From Cohnella fermenti (GTDB lineage: Bacteria > Bacillota > Bacilli > Paenibacillales > Paenibacillaceae): 46,354 bases of DNA. Shown in pieces: positions 41,578-46,354 of this stretch. Location of the stretch: contig NZ_SSOB01000059.1 in NCBI RefSeq assembly GCF_004801405.1, positions 1 through 46,354 on the forward strand. The letters run 5' to 3'. Made by a program: the position numbers and the translations under genes. The notes below the pieces were generated by a model. That model searched no databases. It was not told the DNA's origin and saw only the letters and a program-made list of their open reading frames with translations. How positions within the stretch are numbered: position 1 is the stretch's first letter; each line of letters opens with the position of its first letter.

Positions 41578-41928
41578 TTACTTAATTCGGCGCAAATCTG
41601 CGATGTCGGCTTCTTGGGAAATGGAACGAATAGACAAGCGCTCAAGGATCTTCTGTTGGTCTTGTTGGATCTCCATGACGTTCAATTGGTTTTTCAGAAG
41701 AGCCTCCACGTGCACCACTAGCTCATCTAGCTTCTCGTTCGTCTGAGAGAGACGAAGCCCGATTTCTGCAATATCGTTAACCACCTCGTTCCGTGAGTCG
41801 ACAACCTTGGCATTCGTCGCTCCAACGATTTGCAGTAATTGCTGCATGTGTCCGCCATTCCGCTGCTGTTCATTTTCGATCGCTTCGATTTTCTTCAGAA
41901 TCAGGTCGAGATTGTCACTTCCGGCCAT
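41578..41928 (-). CDS. coiled-coil protein of unknown function
   Basis: A 116-aa soluble protein made almost entirely of heptad-like helix: LDLILKKIEAIENEQQRNGG, EIGLRLSQTNEKLDELVVHV, QDQQKILERLSIRSISQEAD. ATG 41928 follows GGAGGT; a TATAAT -10 lies at 41983-41988 on the minus strand. Such proteins occur in phage and mobile-element cargo in Firmicutes. No family assigned. Confidence 0.75.
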   Translation of the reverse strand: MAGSDNLDLILKKIEAIENEQQRNGGHMQQLLQIVGATNAKVVDSRNEVVNDIAEIGLRLSQTNEKLDELVVHVEALLKNQLNVMEIQQDQQKILERLSIRSISQEADIADLRRIK

Positions 41929-42025
41929 TAACCAGACCTCCCTGCTAACTGTCTTTCTCAATCCTCTCGAAGACCTTCATTAATTATACCACGGTTCGAG
42001 GCGTTGTCGTTCCTGTTGTTCGTAA

Positions 42026-42307
42026 TTGCAATTGATATTAACGGGATGGCGGCGAGTTAAGGATGGAAGCGGGCTATCCTCTGCGGTGGGGGCGGCGGGG
42101 CTGCTGAAGAAAGGCAATACGGCGGATACAGCCGTGAAGGAGGACTACAAGTTGGAGTTGAGCAATTACCAGTGGGCCACACTGAGGGCGGGAGTTAAGG
42201 CCCTGATCGATAAGGGAACGATCAAGGACACCGCATGGCTGGACAAGATCGGCAACAAGACGCTGACGACTTCTGAACTGGCGTGGCTGACGTTTGCTGT
42301 TAAGTGA
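42026..42307 (+). CDS. fragment resembling a phage-type C-terminal domain
   Basis: The convincing part is the last 55 codons (ELSNYQWATLRAGVKALIDK and a LTTSELAWLTFAVK end), a short helical repeat pattern like the tails of some phage or cell-wall lysins. The open frame reaches back to a TTG at 42026 without a ribosome site, and the first 30 codons look random. Probably a decayed gene end. Low confidence. Confidence 0.35.
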   Translation: MQLILTGWRRVKDGSGLSSAVGAAGLLKKGNTADTAVKEDYKLELSNYQWATLRAGVKALIDKGTIKDTAWLDKIGNKTLTTSELAWLTFAVK

Positions 42308-42315
42308 GTATCTGC

Positions 42316-42343
42316 CCGGGGGCTGCGGCTCTCGGGCTTTTTT
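42316..42343 (+). terminator. intrinsic terminator after the 42026 fragment
   Basis: GCCCG pairs with CGGGC around a G/C-rich loop and is followed by six T. It faces the minus-strand peptidase gene. Confidence 0.7.
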
Positions 42344-42365
42344 GTTGACGAGAACAAAATGCAAG

Positions 42366-42398
42366 ACCCCGACCAGCCTAAGCTGAGCGGGTTTTTTA
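42366..42398. terminator. second hairpin, between convergent ends
   Basis: ACCCCG and AGC pair with GCT and CGGGT, with T6 after it on the plus strand. Placed at the end of the XRE-peptidase gene; may serve either strand. Confidence 0.45.
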
Positions 42399-43553
42399 CT
42401 TGCTCTTTGGTTTAAATGAAACGATGTTTGCTTGCGCACTTTGTTCCAAGAAGTACCCGTTGTCCAAGTTTGAAAATTGTTCAATTTCTTCTCTGGCCAG
42501 ACGCAAGTCAGTCAGTATATCCTGTCTAGTCTTGACATTGTGATCGACTAAGGCGACTATTGCTTGCCGTAGTGCTAATGGTTCTTCAAAATCAATTTTT
42601 TCATCGAGCGGTTCTTTGGTTAACTGATTTTGCTTGGCTAGTTTCTGTCTCAAATAAATATGTTGGTACTCAGTAAGTACCCCCAGCGAGTGAGCTCGAT
42701 ATGCCATAGCTTGAATCGAGATTTTCCAGCGCATTTTAAGTGATATAAAGTATTCAAGAGAACTTGAGTAAATTTCTGAACCGAAGCTTTGTTCAGGTAG
42801 AAGAAAAGCCCCAGCAAACCGGTTCGCTTCTCTTTCAATTATTTTGTAGTTCTGCTTTTGGTTGAACTCACTCTGCTTCAGCTTTGAATGCAAAACTAAG
42901 TGACCAAGTTCATGCGCTATATCAAATCTTGAACGAGGTCCAGTCTTGTCGTCACTCAATAATACATATGGTCGTTCGCCGTCCTCCCAAATAGAACAAG
43001 CATCAATACTGTACGACGATGACGGTGAACGTGAAACGATAACCCCATTCTTCTCCATTAGAAGTGAAACATTGCTTATTGGACCATTGCCCAAATTCCA
43101 AGACCTTCTAAGTTCTGCGGCAACGCGGTCAATCTCTTCATCGGGAGTTGCTATGAAGTACTCGCGCTGAATGATTCTAGGCACGTTGATAGCAGGGAAG
43201 TTCAAAAATTGCTCTAGATATAAATGTATATCTCTAACCCAATTCAGTTTGTGTTTATGGACATTCTTTGATTTAACTGATGTCATAGCACCGCTTCTGA
43301 AGAAAACGACACCTTCTTTGGATACGCTTATTGGTTTGAAGAAAAAAGTCACGGGCATATTTAGGGTGTCAGAAATCTTTTCGAGCATATCAAAACTCGG
43401 TTGAGAAAGGTTATTTTCGTATTTGGAAATTGCTTGATGAGAAATGCCAACAGCTTCTGATAACTGAGATAGCGTGTAACCCCTTGCTTCTCTAGCTTGA
43501 GTAAGACGCGCTGGCACGAATTTTGCAAAACGGTTAGTTTCCAAGGCCCTCAA
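42396..43553 (-). CDS. XRE helix-turn-helix with ImmA/IrrE metallopeptidase
   Basis: A 385-aa protein. Residues about 15-70 are an XRE HTH (LTQAREARGYTLSQLSEAVG, ISHQAISKYENN). From about 190 there is a COG2856/ImmA-IrrE zinc peptidase with HELGH and downstream REANRFAGAFLLP giving the third ligand. ImmA cleaves the ICEBs1/phage repressor ImmR; IrrE controls damage responses; XRE-ImmA fusions also act as antitoxin or defence regulators. Codon use is AT-rich, unlike the host genes, so it was acquired. It overlaps the upstream partner gene by 20 bp. Confidence 0.92.
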   Translation of the reverse strand: MRALETNRFAKFVPARLTQAREARGYTLSQLSEAVGISHQAISKYENNLSQPSFDMLEKISDTLNMPVTFFFKPISVSKEGVVFFRSGAMTSVKSKNVHKHKLNWVRDIHLYLEQFLNFPAINVPRIIQREYFIATPDEEIDRVAAELRRSWNLGNGPISNVSLLMEKNGVIVSRSPSSSYSIDACSIWEDGERPYVLLSDDKTGPRSRFDIAHELGHLVLHSKLKQSEFNQKQNYKIIEREANRFAGAFLLPEQSFGSEIYSSSLEYFISLKMRWKISIQAMAYRAHSLGVLTEYQHIYLRQKLAKQNQLTKEPLDEKIDFEEPLALRQAIVALVDHNVKTRQDILTDLRLAREEIEQFSNLDNGYFLEQSAQANIVSFKPKSK

Positions 43554-44187
43554 CCTCTGTTACAAAGTTTCTAAATTCAATGAGTTGCTCAGGCGTAATT
43601 ACCTCTTCCTTCTCCAATTCATTACTGCTCTCAACAAGAGTTGGCTCATCCATTAAGTTAATGCGCTCACGCCAAAGGTTGGGGAACCCAATATTAATAA
43701 AATTTGGCGCATTGCCTCCTCTGCTGTACGTTAGTAAAAGGTATACTTCGTCTAATGATAAGAGCAGGTCGCCGTCGATGTCTGGAAAGTACATCGTGCC
43801 TTGGTTTACGGCCTGCAACTTATCTCTAAAGTATGCAGGTCTGGCTGTTTTGTATTTGGAGTCAACCTGGCTGAAGGTCATTTTAACGTTGTTGTGGGTC
43901 AGAACCAGATATTTATAAGTTTTGGTTCTATTGTGTTCAAATGTATACGACATCGAAAGGTTGCCCTGATTAATTTGGTGCTGGAATAAGTACCCAACAG
44001 CTAAGTTCCTTAAGTATCCTATATGTGCTTGACCTAATTCCCAATTCAACATAGGGGTATGCTTGATGGATTCATCTGTAAGTATGTAAGCCTGACCTAC
44101 AATATTTCTAATTGTTGAACGGGTGCGCGGAGTTAAATGTGTCCTTATCACTTGCTTAGCATCGGAATGAAAAAAGGAGGCTTCCAT
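43534..44187 (-). CDS. unknown partner of the XRE-ImmA peptidase
   Basis: A 217-aa soluble protein I cannot place in a family. It has no signal or membrane segment. Stretches such as TRSTIRNIVGQAYILTD, SYTFEHNRTKTYKYLVLTHN and GDLLLSLDEVYLLLTYSRGG suggest an alpha/beta fold, and the C-terminus is Glu-rich. ATG 44187 follows GGAGTGGTGA; two GTG codons upstream lie inside that site. It is first in a two-gene operon with the peptidase, sharing 20 bp. It is the likely toxin, effector or substrate in a toxin-antitoxin or phage-defence pair (inference). Confidence 0.85.
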   Translation of the reverse strand: MEASFFHSDAKQVIRTHLTPRTRSTIRNIVGQAYILTDESIKHTPMLNWELGQAHIGYLRNLAVGYLFQHQINQGNLSMSYTFEHNRTKTYKYLVLTHNNVKMTFSQVDSKYKTARPAYFRDKLQAVNQGTMYFPDIDGDLLLSLDEVYLLLTYSRGGNAPNFINIGFPNLWRERINLMDEPTLVESSNELEKEEVITPEQLIEFRNFVTEVEGLGN

Positions 44188-44223
44188 ATTCACCACTCCT
44201 ATTGATGTCTGTTCTCTGCTACT

Positions 44224-44252
44224 ATATTACTTGTAAAATGGAAATTTTGCAA
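44224..44252 (-). promoter_or_regulatory. sigma-A promoter of the XRE-ImmA operon
   Basis: On the minus strand TTGCAA (44252-44247), 17 bp, TAATAT (44229-44224), 37 bp before the first ATG. Confidence 0.7.
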
Positions 44253-44307
44253 CCAATTCTGCGGTCGCGATAAGAGTATATGTTCGTATTCTTGTTTCTT
44301 GTATCCT

Positions 44308-44335
44308 GCTCGGGGTGTGATCCCGAGCATTTATT
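44308..44335 (+). terminator. hairpin GCTCGGG...CCCGAGC
   Basis: GCTCGGG pairs with CCCGAGC around GTGTGAT, followed by an A/T-rich TTTATTATTT tail. No gene is visible on the plus strand upstream inside the insert, so it may end an element transcript that has since been lost. Confidence 0.55.
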
Positions 44336-44454
44336 ATTTGCCTGTGCTTTAGAATTTGGGCGACAATTGGGCGACAACCTTGGTTTTGATACGATTTTCT
44401 GTCATGTCATTCTGTGATAAGAATCCAGTAATATCAAGGATTTTCGGGGCTAAT

Positions 44455-44470
44455 GAACAAAAAATCGGAC
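44455..44470 (+). repeat. right direct repeat of the low-GC insert (candidate att)
   Basis: GAACAAAAAATCGGAC, matching 41349-41366 with a two-base gap. It overlaps the foot of a hairpin (GGACCCCGCA / TGCGGAGTCC, 44467-44490) whose minus-strand product would be followed by T6. Confidence 0.5.
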
Positions 44471-44613
44471 CCCGCATCGCTGCGGAGTCCTTACATGGGA
44501 GAGGAGAAACCGGACGAAGAGCTTATGGGGAAACGTAAGTCTTCTCCGCGGTTGTCCCCGGCGTTTCTGAGGCGCCGGTACTATCAGTGTGACCCGATTG
44601 CGCAGAAATATAC

Positions 44614-44668
44614 ACCTCCGGAGGCAAAAAAATGCGGAACTTTCGCAACCGCTTCCGGAGTTTTTGCT
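44614..44668 (+). terminator. terminator-like hairpin before rsmD
   Basis: CTCCGGA (about 44615) pairs with TCCGGAG (about 44654), with an inner GCGG/CCGC stem, followed by TTTTTGCTTTT. It could be a leader attenuator for rsmD or end an upstream transcript. Confidence 0.6.
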
Positions 44669-44729
44669 TTTGAAGCCGCCGCGAATATGGTAACATAGCA
44701 CCGAATGAAGCCGTGCAGGAGATGACAAC

Positions 44730-45302
44730 TTGAGAGTCATATCGGGAGAAGCCAAGGGGCGGCCGCTTAAGGCCGTGCCCGGTCAGACGACGCGTCCGAC
44801 GACGGACAAGGTGAAGGAAGCGCTGTTCAGCATGATCGGCCCGTACTTCGACGGAGAGACGGTGCTCGACTTGTTCGCCGGAACGGGCGGACTCGGCATC
44901 GAAGCGCTAAGCAGAGGTGCCGGCAAGGCGGTATTCGTCGATACGAACCCGCGCAGCGTGGAGATTGTCCGCACCAACCTGGACGCCGCGAAGCTGGCGG
45001 ACCGGGCCGAGGTATACAAGAACGACGCGGGCAAGGCGATCCGGCTGCTCGAGCGGAAGGGAATCCGGTTCGACTTGATTTTCCTCGATCCGCCTTACGC
45101 GATGAAGACGTGCCGCGAACTGCTGGACGAGCTGGAGGCTCGGGGGTTGACGGCGAACGAGGCCGTTGCGGTTGTAGAGCACGAATCCGGCTTCGATTAC
45201 GGGGAGCGCATCGGCCTCTTCGCGAGGCGTCGCCTTGCGACATACGGAGAGACGGCGATCTCGATCTACCACAAGACAGAGGGCGGGGGCGAAGCGGAAT
45301 GA
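44730..45302 (+). CDS. rsmD: 16S rRNA (guanine-966-N2)-methyltransferase RsmD
   Basis: Methylates G966 of 16S rRNA late in 30S assembly. The 190-aa class I methyltransferase starts RVISGEAKGRPLKA, has motif I VLDLFAGTGGLGIEALSRGA and the catalytic IFLDPPYAM (DPPY). TTG 44730 is preceded by AGGAGATG. It overlaps coaD by four bases (ATGA), the usual Firmicute rsmD-coaD pairing. Confidence 0.95.
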   Translation: MRVISGEAKGRPLKAVPGQTTRPTTDKVKEALFSMIGPYFDGETVLDLFAGTGGLGIEALSRGAGKAVFVDTNPRSVEIVRTNLDAAKLADRAEVYKNDAGKAIRLLERKGIRFDLIFLDPPYAMKTCRELLDELEARGLTANEAVAVVEHESGFDYGERIGLFARRRLATYGETAISIYHKTEGGGEAE

Positions 45303-45823
45303 TGACCAGCGGCAAAATTCGGCAAGAGGGGGAGCCGCGCATCGCGGTGTATCCCGGCAGCTTCGATCCGGCGACGTTCGGCCACTTGGACATTATCCGG
45401 AGGGCCGCGAAGCAGTTCGACAAGCTGATCGTCGCCGTCCTGAACAACACGTCCAAAAATCCGTTGTTCACCGTCGAAGAGAGGGTGGAACTGCTTCGGG
45501 AGGTCACGAAGGATCTTCCGAACGTCGAGATCGATTTTTTCCGGGATTTGCTCGTGCGCTACATGCGTTCGCGAGGCGCCCAAGTGAGTATCCGCGGCAT
45601 TCGCTCGGTGACCGACTTCGAATACGAGCTGCAGATGGCTTCGACGAATCGTCAGTTGGATGAGGGCATCGAGACGATCTTCATGATGACGAATCCGAAG
45701 TATTCGTATTTAAGCTCGAGCATGGTCAAGGAGATCGCGAAGTTCAACGCACCGGTTCAGGACCTCGTCCCTCCGGCAGTGGAATCGGCTCTTCGCCGCA
45801 AGTTCGGCACGTCTCAAGGGTGA
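45299..45823 (+). CDS. coaD: phosphopantetheine adenylyltransferase
   Basis: Fourth step of coenzyme A synthesis: ATP plus 4'-phosphopantetheine to dephospho-CoA. The nucleotidyltransferase signature is YPGSFDPATFGHLDII (HxGH-type TFGH), with RGIRSVTDFEYE and LSSSMVKEIA further on. From ATG 45299 it is 174 aa; a second ATG at 45302 is equally possible. The start carries about 12 extra residues before RIAVYPG compared with most CoaD proteins. A terminator follows at 45896. Confidence 0.95.
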   Translation: MMTSGKIRQEGEPRIAVYPGSFDPATFGHLDIIRRAAKQFDKLIVAVLNNTSKNPLFTVEERVELLREVTKDLPNVEIDFFRDLLVRYMRSRGAQVSIRGIRSVTDFEYELQMASTNRQLDEGIETIFMMTNPKYSYLSSSMVKEIAKFNAPVQDLVPPAVESALRRKFGTSQG

Positions 45824-45895
45824 GCGAGAGATAGTAGGATAGGCGAGACAGCAGCGGAGCAGCCAAGACAAGTGAAGAGCAGGATGGCAGTGGGC

Positions 45896-45920
45896 AAAAG
45901 GGGCCGTAAGGCCTCTTTTT
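45896..45920 (+). terminator. intrinsic terminator after coaD
   Basis: AAAAGGGGCC pairs with GGCCTCTTTTT around GTAA; the T-run is part of the stem and tail. Confidence 0.88.
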
Positions 45921-45981
45921 GGCATGAAAGAAAGCATGACCGCTCAGTCTATCGTCAAAGCTGTGATTCCCCCGAACCCCC

Positions 45982-46029
45982 GAACCTTCGACCCTCGGAA
46001 CCTTCGACCCTCGGAACCTTCGACCCCCC
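45982..46029 (+). repeat. 16-bp tandem repeat
   Basis: GAACCTTCGACCCTCG occurs at 45982-45997 and 45998-46013, then a partial copy from 46014 that decays into C-rich sequence. Simple slippage-type repeat. Confidence 0.8.
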
Positions 46030-46064
46030 GACCCTCTGAATCCCCGAACCCGGCAACTGCGAAT

Positions 46065-46227
46065 TTTATGTAAAAAATCGCATTGGAGCGGCTCGATGGT
46101 AGGTCGTTTGGACGGTTCTATGTGAAAAATAGCATACATGGAGAAAATTGCGGCTCGAGTTGGCGTATGTATGTGAAAAATCACATAAAACGCCTCGATT
46201 CCCCCTCAATTTAGGTTGATGAATGTG
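46065..46227 (+). repeat. phased palindrome array D (3 units and a cut fourth)
   Basis: A-runs start at 46073, 46125 and 46176: spacing 52 and 51 bp. Cores: ATGTAA-AAAA-TCGCAT, ATGTGA-AAAA-TAGCAT, ATGTGA-AAAA-TCACAT (perfect). Flanks follow the B/C plan, including AAAACGCCTCGATTC after unit 3 and GTTGATGA before unit 4. Unit 4 ends after AATGTG at 46227, exactly where its A-run should begin; different sequence follows. Confidence 0.87.
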
Positions 46228-46354
46228 CTGGACAGTGAAAAGTTCTCCAAAGAAAAATAACCCAATCTAGCGATTTTACGGTATCCTTAAGGTCTCACTC
46301 TAAAAGGATAAAATCGCTGAAAGGGTTATAGACTGTAGTCTACCCGATTTCCGA
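46228..46354. mobile_element. possible edge of a mobile element interrupting array D
   Basis: The sequence changes abruptly at 46228. It contains a long imperfect inverted repeat: ATAACCC (46257), AGCGATTTTA (46269) and ATCCTT (46283) against AAGGATAAAATCGCT (46304) and GGGTTAT (46323). A terminal inverted repeat cannot be tested because the window ends. No transposase frame is visible yet. Confidence 0.35.

Larger units (their letters stand above)
44188..44729. other. intergenic region between insert and rsmD
   Basis: It holds the promoter of the peptidase operon (44224-44252), two hairpins (44296-44330 and 44457-44490), the right direct repeat (44455-44470) and the terminator before rsmD (44614-44668). 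A short plus-strand frame at 44453-44698 runs through these structures and is not supported as a gene. Confidence 0.55.
45824..46354. other. gene-free end region
   Basis: No gene seen. It contains the coaD terminator, a 16-bp tandem repeat (45982-46029), palindrome array D (46065-46227) and a stem-loop-containing sequence from 46228 to the end that may be the edge of a mobile element. Confidence 0.5.

Noticed and set aside
44340..44405. tail of an integrase on the minus strand
   Set aside because: The minus-strand frame ends in VVAQLSPKF like some integrase tails, but it is too short and has no catalytic motif; not enough to call.
44453..44698. 81-codon open frame before rsmD
   Set aside because: It runs through the direct repeat, a hairpin and a terminator; no ribosome site and no protein-like pattern.

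Overview
The window looks like chromosome from a high-GC, spore-forming Firmicute of the Paenibacillaceae (Paenibacillus/Cohnella-like). Reasons: B. subtilis-type gene order (rsmB-rlmN-prpC-prkC-rsgA-rpe-spoVM-rpmB-yloU-fakA ... recG), strong AGGAGG ribosome sites with ATG/GTG/TTG starts, SpoVM and other sporulation genes, LexA boxes of the Bacillus type, a TPP riboswitch and Fur boxes. No rRNA, tRNA or CRISPR array was seen.

Layout. 1-818 is gene-free and full of repeats. 819-14229 is the housekeeping block: rRNA methylation (rsmB, rlmN), PrpC phosphatase with PrkC PASTA kinase, rsgA, rpe, spoVM, divergent rpmB/yloU, the fatty-acid kinase pair fakA-fakB, and recG. thiN, which sits between rpe and spoVM in B. 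subtilis, is absent. 14308-15417 holds a SpoVIF-like gene and a convergent SRAP (DNA-protein crosslink) gene. 15776-21025 has a small beta-rich, possibly spore-surface protein followed by three glycosyltransferase genes, two of them unusual fusions (GT-methyltransferase-methyltransferase; acetyltransferase-GT). 21101-25431 is a TPP-riboswitch operon for uptake of a thiamine pyrimidine precursor (ThiY, YkoF/MTH1187-like binder, ThiX, ThiZ) ending in a TatD-type hydrolase. 25432-26493 is decayed DNA. 27357-29563 is an SOS cassette with two near-identical double-LexA-box promoters driving a mini WYL-like protein and a Y-family polymerase with a coupled 153-aa partner. 29571-31581 (minus strand) is an FHA-winged-helix regulator followed by a MurA whose catalytic Cys is replaced by Asp. 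31978-36773 is a Fur-controlled siderophore module (Btr-like regulator, binding lipoprotein, exporter-fold ABC protein). 36853-41334 holds small sporulation-type proteins, a paralogue of the 15776 protein, a heavily broken beta-helix gene fused by deletion to an ABC permease, and an intact second permease. 41349-44470 is a lower-GC insert bounded by imperfect 16-18 bp direct repeats; it carries an XRE-ImmA/IrrE peptidase with an unknown partner. 44730-45823 is rsmD-coaD.

The most striking unexplained structure is a repeat family found in four intergenic places (124-257, 25601-25790, 31763-31945, 46065-46227). Each array is three or four copies of a palindromic core (ATGYGA-AAAA-YCRCAT) spaced 51-52 bp apart, close to five helical turns. 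In three arrays the flanks of units 1 to 4 are position-specific, so the whole ~185-bp array behaves as one element. The last copy is cut exactly at its fourth unit by different DNA with a long imperfect stem-loop at the window edge.
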